Shown: positions 35,583 to 44,195 of the stretch, one piece after another | Layout of the letters: the number at the start of each line of letters is the position of its first letter | Position numbering within the stretch: the first letter of the stretch is position 1 | Origin: CALINF01 sp039990395 | GTDB taxonomy: Bacteria; Pseudomonadota; Gammaproteobacteria; Pseudomonadales; Halieaceae | Direction: 5' to 3' | Length of the DNA stretch: 64,000 nucleotides | NCBI GenBank assembly: GCA_039990395.1 | Contig: JBDXFZ010000146.1 | Location: forward strand, 1,550,001-1,614,000 | Made by a program: the position numbers and the translations under genes | The notes under the pieces: model-generated | Database searches by the model: none | The model's input: only the letters and a program-made list of their open reading frames with translations | What the model was told of the DNA's origin: nothing

Positions 35583-36883
35583 GCGAGATGCCTCGCCAAC
35601 TGAGGATCGCGGCTAAAACGGAGAGCCAACAGCGGCCTTAAATAGGCACGCAATGTATCCAGCCTTACGCCATCTACCACCTCATTGATAAACCCAAAGT
35701 TCAACATCACCTCTGCTTCAGCCTTCGATACACCGCGTGTGCGTAAATAGTGCAGCGCTGTCTCGTCCAGCTGGGCAACGGTTGCACCGTGCGCACACAG
35801 CACATCATCTGCATATATCTCGAGCTCTGGTTTGGTATTCACCTCAGCGCGTGTACTGGTTAGCAGGTTCTTGTTGCTAAGCTCAGCGCGTGTCTTCTGT
35901 GCATCTCGATGAATGTGTATGCGGCCATTGAAAACAGCGCTCGCGCTATCACCAACGATGCCGCGAAAAGTCTCGCTACTCGTACAGTGCGGTACCGCGT
36001 GCTCAAGGCAAGTATGGTAATCAATATGTTCTTCGCCACGAGGTAGATAGACACCGTTCAATTCGCAATGTGCTCCTGCACCTTGAAAGTCTACGACTAC
36101 GTCAATGCGCTTCAGCACACTGCCCAGTGCCAAGTGGAAGCTGTTTAAAGTGGCATTGGCAAGCAACCTTGCATGAACACCTCCCACGTGCATTGCCGCG
36201 CCCTCCTCCAGGTGCAAGCGATAATGCTCTAGCGTTGCGCCGGCTTGAACAAGGAGCTCTGTCATTCCATTCGTAAACGCAGCCTGCTCACCGCGCACAC
36301 CGGCGAAATGTTCTATCACCGTGGCGGAGCTGTTAGCACCCGCCAAAACCAGAAGCCGCTGAGTGGTGGTGAACGCCGCTGTTTGGCTGGCAGTAATCCA
36401 TACCAGCTGAATAGGCTTGTCTACAACAATACCTGGGGCCACAGACAGGAAAACGCCATCGGTTAATGACGCATCATTGAGTGAGGCAAAGACATGATCG
36501 TGCTTACTTACAATGGTTCCCAGATATTTAGCGATCTCAGCAGATTGCTCTGCCGTGGCCTGTGCAAAACGCACCAGCTCTACACCCTGGGGTAGCTCAT
36601 CACTAGACAGTTCCGCCCGGTAGTGTCCGTTTATGAAGACAACGCGGTGGGCGTCTAGGTCTGGCAGTGACAACGATAAATCTTTTAGCGCAACCGCAGT
36701 GGATTCTCCCACCGCATAGGGTTGCCTGAGGTTGTGCACACCCGTGTACTTCCAAGCCTCGGTCTTGCGGGTCGGTAACGCCTGTTTTTCCCACAGCTGC
36801 CTGCCCTCACTCACAGTGGGCTGCAGCCAAACGGGCGCATTGCTCTGAGCGTAGTCCAGTGCCTGCTCCATAAAGTTAGGCAT
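35579..36883 (-). CDS. sufD: Fe-S scaffold subunit SufD
   Basis: 434 residues, matching E. coli SufD (423). A beta-helix core of repeats with conserved elements HCELNGVYLP, HYTCLEHAV-like HTCLEHAVPHC, FRGIVGDSASAVFNGRIHI and DDVLCAHGATVAQLDE. Partners SufB in the SufBC2D scaffold. Start ATG overlaps the SufC stop by one base (TGATG). Confidence 0.95.
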   Translation of the reverse strand: MPNFMEQALDYAQSNAPVWLQPTVSEGRQLWEKQALPTRKTEAWKYTGVHNLRQPYAVGESTAVALKDLSLSLPDLDAHRVVFINGHYRAELSSDELPQGVELVRFAQATAEQSAEIAKYLGTIVSKHDHVFASLNDASLTDGVFLSVAPGIVVDKPIQLVWITASQTAAFTTTQRLLVLAGANSSATVIEHFAGVRGEQAAFTNGMTELLVQAGATLEHYRLHLEEGAAMHVGGVHARLLANATLNSFHLALGSVLKRIDVVVDFQGAGAHCELNGVYLPRGEEHIDYHTCLEHAVPHCTSSETFRGIVGDSASAVFNGRIHIHRDAQKTRAELSNKNLLTSTRAEVNTKPELEIYADDVLCAHGATVAQLDETALHYLRTRGVSKAEAEVMLNFGFINEVVDGVRLDTLRAYLRPLLALRFSRDPQLARHLA

Positions 36884-37632
36884 CAGGCGACCTCATCTTC
36901 GAGCCACGCGTATCCTTTCTCTTCCAGCTCAAGCGCCAAAGTCTTGTCGCCAGAGCGAACGATACGACCTCCGGCAAGAACATGGACAAAATCGGGCTCT
37001 ATGTACTCCAACAAACGCTGATAGTGCGTCACCAGGATAAAAGAGCGATCCGCCGCACGCATCGTATTCACACCCTGCGCAACGACCTGCAGGGCATCAA
37101 TATCGAGTCCGCTGTCAGTCTCATCCATAACCGCCAGACGCGGCTCCAGAAGCATCATCTGCATCAGTTCATTGCGCTTTTTTTCGCCGCCAGAGAAACC
37201 CTCATTCACGCCACGCTTGAGAAAGTCCAGCTCCAGATCAACCGCCGCGCAGGCCTCTCTCGCCTGCTTCATGAAGCTGACTGCATCCAGGGGTGTAAGG
37301 CCACGCTGCTCGCGCATCGTATCCACCGACGCTTTGAGAAACTCCATATTACTCACGCCGGGAATCTCCACCGGGTACTGAAACGCGAGAAAAATACCCA
37401 AATGCGCTCGCTCCTCAGTTTCCATCTCCAGAACGTTCTGACCGAGAAATTCCACGGTTCCCGCCGTCACGGTATAGCCAGGACGACCCGCCAGCACATG
37501 ACCCAGCGTGCTCTTGCCAGACCCGTTTGGCCCCATGATCGCGTGCACCTCGCCGGCGCCAACCGTCAACGTCAGGCCCTTCAGTATGTCCTTGCCCTCT
37601 ACACTGGCGTGCAGGTTTTCAATCTTCAACAT
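36883..37632 (-). CDS. sufC: Fe-S assembly ATPase SufC
   Basis: 249 residues, typical ABC-type ATPase without membrane part. Walker A GPNGSGKST, signature FSGGEKKR, Walker B AVMDETDSGLDID. Drives conformational change of SufBC2D during cluster assembly. It sits 49 bases after sufB and overlaps sufD. Confidence 0.96.
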   Translation of the reverse strand: MLKIENLHASVEGKDILKGLTLTVGAGEVHAIMGPNGSGKSTLGHVLAGRPGYTVTAGTVEFLGQNVLEMETEERAHLGIFLAFQYPVEIPGVSNMEFLKASVDTMREQRGLTPLDAVSFMKQAREACAAVDLELDFLKRGVNEGFSGGEKKRNELMQMMLLEPRLAVMDETDSGLDIDALQVVAQGVNTMRAADRSFILVTHYQRLLEYIEPDFVHVLAGGRIVRSGDKTLALELEEKGYAWLEDEVA

Positions 37633-37681
37633 CTAACGTGTTCTCCAAAATTCACAATGGCGAGCAGATTCTGCGCGCAGA

Positions 37682-39121
37682 TTAACCGACGGATCCTTCA
37701 AGACTGACTTCCAGCAACTTGCCAGCTTCAACTGCAAATTCCATTGGCAGCTCTTTGAATACTTCCTTACAGAAGCCATTCACGATCATCGATACGGCCT
37801 TCTCTGCATCGAGCCCGCGCTGTTGACACAAATAGAGTTGATCATCGCTAACCTTGGATGTAGTCGCCTCATGTTCAATCACAGCCGAAGGGTTACGGCT
37901 CTCAATATAGGGGAAGGTGTGTGCTGCACAGCGATCGCCAATCAACAGCGAGTCACATTGCGTATAGTTGCGTGCACCTTGCGCTTTAGGACTCATCCGC
38001 ACGAGGCCCCGGTAGGCATTCGAACTCTTTCCTGCAGAGATACCCTTGGAGATAATCGTTGAACGCGTATTCTTGCCCAAGTGAATCATCTTGGTGCCAG
38101 TGTCTGCCTGCTGCAGATTATTGGTCAGCGCAACGGAGTAAAATTCTCCCACGCTGTTATCGCCGCGCAGAATACAGCTGGGATACTTCCAGGTGACAGC
38201 CGAACCGGTTTCCACTTGAGTCCAGCTGATCTTGGCATTGCGATGCGCCACGCCACGCTTGGTAACGAAGTTATAAATACCGCCACGCCCTTCAGCATCG
38301 CCTGGATACCAATTTTGAACGGTGGAGTACTTAATTTCGGCATCATCCATTGCTACCAGCTCCACCACAGCCGCATGTAGCTGGTTCTCATCTCGCATAG
38401 GGGCGGTACAACCTTCGAGATAGCTCACATGGCTACCCTCTTCGGCAATAATTAGCGTGCGCTCAAACTGACCTGTTTTGGCTTCATTGATACGAAAATA
38501 GGTCGATAACTCCATCGGGCAACGCACACCTTTGGGGATGAATACGAAAGATCCATCACTAAACACAGCACTATTGAGCGCCGCATAATAGTTATCTCGC
38601 CGCGGCACCACCGATCCCATGTACTTTTTTATGAGCTCCGGGTACTCATGCACCGCCTCGGAAATCGGGCAAAATATGACGCCCGCCTCGGCAAGCTTGC
38701 TCCTGAATGTGGTGGCTACGGATACAGAGTCAAACACGGCATCCACTGCAACACCTGCCAGCATTTCCTGCTCATGCAGTGGAATACCGAGCTTCTCGTA
38801 AGTAGCAAGTAGTTCCGGGTCTACTTCATCCAGACTCTTGGGGCCATCTTCCATACTCTTTGGCGACGAGTAATAGGACACCTCATCGAAGTCTATCTCT
38901 GGGTAATGTACGTGTGCCCACTCAGGCTCTTCCATCTCCCGCCATGTACGATAGGCCTCTAGACGCCACTCCAGCATCCACTCGGGCTCGCCCTTCTTTG
39001 CTGAAATGAACCGAACCACATCCTCGTCGAGTCCAGGCGGCAGCGTTTCTGACTCAATATCTGAGACAAATCCGGCGGCATATTCCTTGTCGATTGCCTT
39101 GTCGATTGTTTCCTGTGACAT
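37682..39121 (-). CDS. sufB: Fe-S scaffold subunit SufB
   Basis: 479 residues from ATG 39121. The frame extends 34 codons upstream, but those overlap the intercistronic gap and iscR and do not fit SufB; MSQETIDKAI is the expected beginning. Conserved parts: the long beta-helix with GVAHRNAKISWTQVETGS, SCILRGDNSVGEFYSVAL and the C-terminal IEHEATTSKVSDDQLYL. The nascent cluster forms on the SufB/SufD interface. First structural gene after iscR, 52 bases away. Confidence 0.96.
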   Translation of the reverse strand: MSQETIDKAIDKEYAAGFVSDIESETLPPGLDEDVVRFISAKKGEPEWMLEWRLEAYRTWREMEEPEWAHVHYPEIDFDEVSYYSSPKSMEDGPKSLDEVDPELLATYEKLGIPLHEQEMLAGVAVDAVFDSVSVATTFRSKLAEAGVIFCPISEAVHEYPELIKKYMGSVVPRRDNYYAALNSAVFSDGSFVFIPKGVRCPMELSTYFRINEAKTGQFERTLIIAEEGSHVSYLEGCTAPMRDENQLHAAVVELVAMDDAEIKYSTVQNWYPGDAEGRGGIYNFVTKRGVAHRNAKISWTQVETGSAVTWKYPSCILRGDNSVGEFYSVALTNNLQQADTGTKMIHLGKNTRSTIISKGISAGKSSNAYRGLVRMSPKAQGARNYTQCDSLLIGDRCAAHTFPYIESRNPSAVIEHEATTSKVSDDQLYLCQQRGLDAEKAVSMIVNGFCKEVFKELPMEFAVEAGKLLEVSLEGSVG

Positions 39122-39173
39122 GAGAGCTATTACCTCAAAAGTGCCAATGCACGCAAAGTGCGCACCTATAGAC

Positions 39174-39659
39174 TTATACGGGAGTGACCTGTATCTGGTT
39201 GTCGCCATCGGTGCGCGCTGCAACCCGCTGCTGCTGTTGCTCCGAAATCACCCTGATCTCGTTCCTGGCCACCAAGTCATTCAGGCTGATATCCCCTAAA
39301 AATGCATGTATTTGGTCAGAAAGGTCCATCCACAAATGATGCGTCAAGCAGGTCTCCCCCTCCTGACAATCTCCTGCTCCACCACAGCGTGTAGCGTCGG
39401 TATCCTCATTCACGGCCGCTATCACCTGAGCGACACTAATCGCAGCCGCTTCACGGCCGAGACGATAGCCACCGCCCGGGCCCCGTACGCTCCTAACGAG
39501 CTCGGATCGGCGCAGTTGCGCAAACAACTGCTCCAAATAGGACAGTGAAATACCCTGGCGATCAGAGATGGCCGCCAACCGGATGGGACCTTTTTCATGG
39601 CTAAGAGCCAAGTCCAGCATCGCTGTCACAGCGTAGCGCCCTTTAGTTGTCAATCGCAT
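39174..39659 (-). CDS. iscR: Fe-S cluster-sensing repressor IscR
   Basis: 161 residues, Rrf2 family. N-terminal winged helix (MRLTTKGRYAVTAMLDLAL, ISLSYLEQLFAQLR, SVRGPGGGYRLGR) with the [2Fe-2S] ligands Cys92, Cys98, Cys104 and His107, at exactly the E. coli IscR positions. Holo-IscR represses type-1 sites; loss of the cluster relieves this. Such a site covers the promoter just upstream, so the operon is predicted to be self-regulated by Fe-S demand. In E. coli IscR heads the isc operon; here it heads suf and no isc genes are visible. Confidence 0.95.
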   Translation of the reverse strand: MRLTTKGRYAVTAMLDLALSHEKGPIRLAAISDRQGISLSYLEQLFAQLRRSELVRSVRGPGGGYRLGREAAAISVAQVIAAVNEDTDATRCGGAGDCQEGETCLTHHLWMDLSDQIHAFLGDISLNDLVARNEIRVISEQQQQRVAARTDGDNQIQVTPV

Positions 39660-39698
39660 AGACTTCGTCCGTCACTAAGGAGAATACTGAGGCGCGGC

Positions 39699-39731
39699 AT
39701 TGTCTTATAACCTACTCTTTTAGTCAACTAT
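39699..39731 (-). promoter_or_regulatory. iscR-suf promoter overlapped by an IscR type-1 box
   Basis: On the minus strand -35 TTGACT (39722-39727), a 17-base spacer and -10 GACAAT (39699-39704). The 25-base element at 39707-39731 reads ATAGTTGACT on one arm, AAAAG centre, then AGTAGGTTAT, and agrees with the published type-1 consensus ATASYYGACTRWWWYAGTC... at 22 of 25 positions. It lies across the -35 and spacer, as expected of a repressor site. Confidence 0.8.
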
Positions 39732-39819
39732 TCCCCGGCGCCAACAGGCACTGGTCAAAACCCGGTTTTCGACCGAAATGGTCTATGCTTTAAGGGTTAA
39801 CCACACTTAGGAGAATCAC

Positions 39820-40191
39820 ATGATCGGTTATGTCACTATCGGTACCAACGACCTGCAGCGCGCCTGCGATTTCTACGATACCTTGCTGGCGGAAGTCGGC
39901 GGCAATCGCATGATGGAGGAAGACACCTTTGTCGCCTGGATGAACGAGAGTGCAGGCTGCGGGCTGGCTGTCTCTGTGCCCTTTGATGGCAACGCAGCGA
40001 CCGTGGGCAACGGCGTCATGGTTGCGATCCAGGTAGCGTCGCAAGCTGACGTGGATCGTGTGTACAACAAGGCACTGGAACTGGGCGGAACTGATGAAGG
40101 CCCGGCTGGTCCGCGTGGAGATGATGGCTTCTACGCCGGTTACTTCCGAGACCTCGATGGTAACAAATTGAATGTATTTACCATGGGTTAA
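39820..40191 (+). CDS. VOC-family (glyoxalase/dioxygenase-like) protein
   Basis: 123 residues, the size of one VOC unit. It has two beta-alpha-beta-beta-beta modules beginning IGYVTIGTNDLQRACDFYD and ending with GYFRDLDGNKLNVF, where the family metal ligand Glu is here replaced by Asn-Lys-Leu-Asn. A metal-dependent lyase activity is therefore not assured. AGGAG lies six bases upstream of the ATG. Divergent from iscR. Confidence 0.82.
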   Translation: MIGYVTIGTNDLQRACDFYDTLLAEVGGNRMMEEDTFVAWMNESAGCGLAVSVPFDGNAATVGNGVMVAIQVASQADVDRVYNKALELGGTDEGPAGPRGDDGFYAGYFRDLDGNKLNVFTMG

Positions 40192-40222
40192 GGCCCCGTA
40201 AGGGCGAGTACTGCGATCTCAA

Positions 40223-40891
40223 TCAGATAGGTAGTGGGATAAACACGGATGATGCCGCTTGGACGACCTTGTTCACCGCTCGGTCGTCGGCATCACCTGC
40301 TATGCGAGCCATTATTTCCTGCAGCACAATCAACTTGCCCAACAATCGCTCAAAACTCAGGTTATCAATCACCCCTTCATACTCGCTGGCTACAAGGAAG
40401 TGACGGCCATCTGGCCAACGGCTATTGCGCAATCGCCAGGCCAGCACCTCCACGTTGTGCGCACTGGTCTGCAGTTTTTCTGAGTCAAGAGAATCGAAGT
40501 AGAACAACTCGTCATTGTAACCGTAGGCGTGCCGCAGCATGCCGCCAAGACCCACGATCAGCGCGAATACCCGATCGCCTTGATACTTGGGATCAAAAAC
40601 CAGCTCTAGCGCCTGTGTTTCCTGCCGGTTGCGTAACTCAACAAATACAAGTGCACCCTTATTAACGCTCAATTGTGCCAGTCTACCCTCAACTGTCATC
40701 CCGGGGTTTTTGGCCAGCTCAGCAGGATTGCGCTTGTAAAGCTTCACCGCCAGTTCACGTACCAGGCGCCGGGATTCGTCTATAAACTCATCGGCCACCA
40801 GATCGACATCTGATTTGGCCAGGTTTTTTAGCTCGTAGCCACCGCAACCAGGGACCAGTACGAGACAACACAGTAACAAGATGAACTTCAT
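40223..40891 (-). CDS. Lipoprotein of unknown function
   Basis: 222 residues with lipobox LVPGC (Cys16). The mature part is mostly helical with an amphipathic segment near the start (DEFIDESRRLVRELAVKLYKRNP) and a hydrophobic patch VFALIVGLGGMLRHAYG. I do not recognise the family. It lies between a VOC gene and the HD-GYP sensor, transcribed alone. Confidence 0.7.
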   Translation of the reverse strand: MKFILLLCCLVLVPGCGGYELKNLAKSDVDLVADEFIDESRRLVRELAVKLYKRNPAELAKNPGMTVEGRLAQLSVNKGALVFVELRNRQETQALELVFDPKYQGDRVFALIVGLGGMLRHAYGYNDELFYFDSLDSEKLQTSAHNVEVLAWRLRNSRWPDGRHFLVASEYEGVIDNLSFERLLGKLIVLQEIMARIAGDADDRAVNKVVQAASSVFIPLPI

Positions 40892-41036
40892 CGCGTGAGG
40901 ATACTAAAGTGCAGTGCACACAACTAGATGGCTTCCCGGATTTCAATAAGTGAAAAGTACGTGACAATGACGAATTTTGTGCTTAATTTCTTAATCGTCA
41001 CCAACGTGCGTGGCAGCAGCAACAGGACATTGAGAA

Positions 41037-44000
41037 ATGAATAAGTCGGTGAGCGGCACGATTGTCAGCATGCGAGTTACGGTTGTCGTGGTCTTTTTAT
41101 TAATGACAACGGTAACCGCTTTGGTTGCGCTGGGGCTACAGTATTATTCTGGTCAGCGCCTGGCCAACAGTTCAGCGAGCAAGCAGTACACAATCGTTTC
41201 TGATGGGATCGCCGACAAGTGGCGACACATCGGCGAACTCAACAATAACGTCATTGAGCTGCTAGCCAATAACCCGACGCTGGCCCAGAGAGATCAGCGA
41301 AATCAACAACTAGCAGTAGCGTCAAAAATCATGCTGCGCAACCCTCTCTACTACGGCATCTATATTGGCCAATCAGATGGCAGCTTTTTGGAGCTGATTA
41401 ATCTCGATACCAGCGAGGTCGCTCGGAAATTCTATAAAGCGACGCCCACAGACAAATGGCTTGGCGTTGTAATTGATAGCGTAAACTCGCCCGGTCAACG
41501 GCGACTGCGCTACATGAACAAAGACTTTCAAATTAGAGTAGAACGGACTGAAGACACAGACTACAACCCCGCTACCCGCCCCTGGTATATCGAAGCGGTC
41601 AAACAGGATCGCACCTACGTTAGTAATGCCTATCTATTCGCCCAGCTAGGGGTTCCCGGCCGCACGATTTCGCGCAGGGTACAAGGCACAGATGCTGTAA
41701 TTGCTATCGACATGACACTTGCCACAGTGTCTGAATTCCTGCGCGAACAGGACATCTCTAACGAAGGAGAGCTTTACATCTATCGTGGCGATGGCCAAAT
41801 TATCGCCTCGAGTATGCAGCAAGACAGCTCGGAGCGACTTCCCATACCCGAATTTTCGATGTCGCCAGAAGAGCGCGACTATATCGCTTCTTTGCCGGAG
41901 CTGAAGATATCCAATGAGCTCGACTGGCCACCGTTTGACTACGCTCTGCTGGGAGCTCCGCGTGGCTATTCGATCGACGTTATACGCATGATCGCGGCGA
42001 TGACAGGTCTGAAGCTAAAGTTTGTGAATGGCCTGAGCTGGGCAGAATTGGTCGACGAGTTCAAAGCGGAGGAGATCGATCTACTACACTCTCTGGTGCT
42101 GACAAACGACAATGAGGGCTGGGGGGCTGCGACGGACGCTTATAAGCAGCTACCGTTCGGGATCGTGACACTTGATGGCCAAGCTGCGCTGAATAGTCTG
42201 GAGCAGCTGGCTGGGCAGGCACTGGCCATACCAGCGGGCTGGTCAATCATTCCCATCATTCGAGAACGCTTTCCTACTGTTGAGATTGTTGAGAGTGCCA
42301 GCACACTAAACGCTATGGAAATGGTTCTAGACGGCTCTGTCGCGGCCGCATTGGATAACGAAGTGATCTTGCGCTATGTCCAGGAGCACTACTATCTGAC
42401 CGGGCTGGAATACCATATCAAGCCCTATCTTGGGGATGGCCCGATACCCGACACGCTGCATATCATGGCCAGCGATAAGCTCAAGCCGCTGGTGCCCATA
42501 GTGAATCGGGCAATCAAGTCACTCGCGGAGCCGCAGAGAGCCTATCTACAAACAACGTGGCTGGATTATGAAAAGGACAATGAGAACGATAGCTCGGGCG
42601 CGGTTCCCAGCGACATTCTGATCGATGCAGCCCAAGATCCAGTACTGCACGGAACACTCATTTCCACACTCTATAAGGGAATAACCTACCGGGCTTACTC
42701 CGCACCGCTGCGAAACGATGGCAAGGACACCCTGTATCTGGGCATCCTCATTCCAGAGCAGGCTGTAATCGGCGAGTCCATGCAAGAAGTGAAAATTGCC
42801 AGCGCATTAACCGCTGGCTTCCTGCTATTGCTATTGCCGCTCTCCTGGGCATTTGCGAACCCCATTGTCAGGCCGGTAAAGCAACTGGCTATCGAGAACG
42901 AGAAGGTTCAAAGGCGCGAGTACGATAGTGTTGAGCGGGTTCCCTCCCACATCAAGGAGCTGGATGAACTGTCTGACTCCATGGTGAGTATGGTCTCTGC
43001 TATCAAAGCCCATGAGATTGCCCAGCGCGAACTGATGGATTCGTTTATTCGCCTGATCGCCCAGGCGATTGACGACAAATCTGCCTACACCGGAGGACAC
43101 TGCGAACGTGTGCCGGAACTTGCCTTGATGCTAGCCAAGAAAGCATCGCAAAGCAGTGATGGTCCGTTCGGTGACTTCAGATTGTCGAATGACGAGCAAT
43201 GGCGTGAGTACCGTATCGCTGCATGGCTACACGATTGTGGCAAGATCACTACACCTGAGCACATTGTCGACAAAGGCAGCAAACTCGAGACAATTTATAA
43301 CCGCGTTCATGAAGTGAGAATGCGTTTTGAAACACTATGGCGCGACGCTGAGATAGATTATTGGAAAGGTCTCCACAAGGACCCTAGTCAGGAAAGCGTA
43401 CTCAAAAGCGCATGGGAAGATCGCAAGACCGAGCTTCAAAGCAACTACGCATTTGTTGCCGAGTGTAACGTGGGTGGAGAATTTTTGGATGAGGACAAAC
43501 AGCAGCGACTCTTGGCGATCGCCAAGACCACGTGGCAGAGAAACTTCGATGATCGTCTGGGCCTCTCCCCTGTAGAGGAACTCCAGGTTACTTCAGGTGA
43601 ACCGCAAGCACTACCGGCCACGGAGTATCTGCTACAGGACAAGCCGCAGCACATCATCGCCCGCACTACACCCACGCAGTACCCACCGGAGTATGGCATC
43701 AACATGGATATTCCGGAGCACCTGTATAACTTGGGCGAAGTGTACAACCTCTCGATATCCAGAGGCACACTCACAGCAGAAGACCGGTTCAAGATTAACG
43801 AGCATATGATCAGCACGATCAAGATGCTGGAGAGCCTACCCTTCCCTGAAGAGCTGAAAAATGTCCCTCGCTACGCATCAACGCACCACGAAACAATGCG
43901 TGGCTCTGGTTATCCACGCAAACTTCCGGGGGCGCAGCTGAGCACGCCGGAGCGGATTCTTGCAGTGGCCGATGTGTTCGAAGCACTCACGGCGTCTGAT

Positions 44001-44195
44001 AGGCCTTACAAGAAGGCTAAGCCCATTAGCGTGGCGATCGACATTCTGCACAAGATGGTAGAAGACGAGCACCTTGATCGCGACTGCTTCGAACTCTTCG
44101 TCAGCGAAGGTGTGTATCTGGACTATGCTCAGCGCTTTCTCGATCCCTCGCAGATTGATCAGGTCGACATCGGAAAATACGTTAGTGCCTCATAA
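41037..44195 (+). CDS. Solute-binding HD-GYP signalling protein (predicted c-di-GMP phosphodiesterase)
   Basis: 1052 residues. An N-terminal membrane helix (about 10-35), a Cache-like periplasmic domain (TRPWYIEAVKQDRTYVS, near 180-200), then an SBP_bac_3-type solute-binding domain (about 285-500, LKISNELDWPPFDY), a second membrane helix near 585-605 and a HAMP-like segment. The cytoplasmic part has His732-Asp733 (LHDCGK) and HHETMRGSGYP with GYP at 958-960, then PERILAVADVFEALTASDRPY. A stretch of about 150 residues separates the HD end from the GYP half, longer than in canonical proteins. Likely senses an amino acid or similar ligand and degrades c-di-GMP. Its end overlaps the porin start. 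Confidence 0.87.
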   Translation: MNKSVSGTIVSMRVTVVVVFLLMTTVTALVALGLQYYSGQRLANSSASKQYTIVSDGIADKWRHIGELNNNVIELLANNPTLAQRDQRNQQLAVASKIMLRNPLYYGIYIGQSDGSFLELINLDTSEVARKFYKATPTDKWLGVVIDSVNSPGQRRLRYMNKDFQIRVERTEDTDYNPATRPWYIEAVKQDRTYVSNAYLFAQLGVPGRTISRRVQGTDAVIAIDMTLATVSEFLREQDISNEGELYIYRGDGQIIASSMQQDSSERLPIPEFSMSPEERDYIASLPELKISNELDWPPFDYALLGAPRGYSIDVIRMIAAMTGLKLKFVNGLSWAELVDEFKAEEIDLLHSLVLTNDNEGWGAATDAYKQLPFGIVTLDGQAALNSLEQLAGQALAIPAGWSIIPIIRERFPTVEIVESASTLNAMEMVLDGSVAAALDNEVILRYVQEHYYLTGLEYHIKPYLGDGPIPDTLHIMASDKLKPLVPIVNRAIKSLAEPQRAYLQTTWLDYEKDNENDSSGAVPSDILIDAAQDPVLHGTLISTLYKGITYRAYSAPLRNDGKDTLYLGILIPEQAVIGESMQEVKIASALTAGFLLLLLPLSWAFANPIVRPVKQLAIENEKVQRREYDSVERVPSHIKELDELSDSMVSMVSAIKAHEIAQRELMDSFIRLIAQAIDDKSAYTGGHCERVPELALMLAKKASQSSDGPFGDFRLSNDEQWREYRIAAWLHDCGKITTPEHIVDKGSKLETIYNRVHEVRMRFETLWRDAEIDYWKGLHKDPSQESVLKSAWEDRKTELQSNYAFVAECNVGGEFLDEDKQQRLLAIAKTTWQRNFDDRLGLSPVEELQVTSGEPQALPATEYLLQDKPQHIIARTTPTQYPPEYGINMDIPEHLYNLGEVYNLSISRGTLTAEDRFKINEHMISTIKMLESLPFPEELKNVPRYASTHHETMRGSGYPRKLPGAQLSTPERILAVADVFEALTASDRPYKKAKPISVAIDILHKMVEDEHLDRDCFELFVSEGVYLDYAQRFLDPSQIDQVDIGKYVSAS

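Noticed and set aside
39757..39769. AAAACC/GGTTTT near-palindrome before the VOC gene
   Set aside because: Short, with an unpaired centre; it may be chance and no regulator is suggested.
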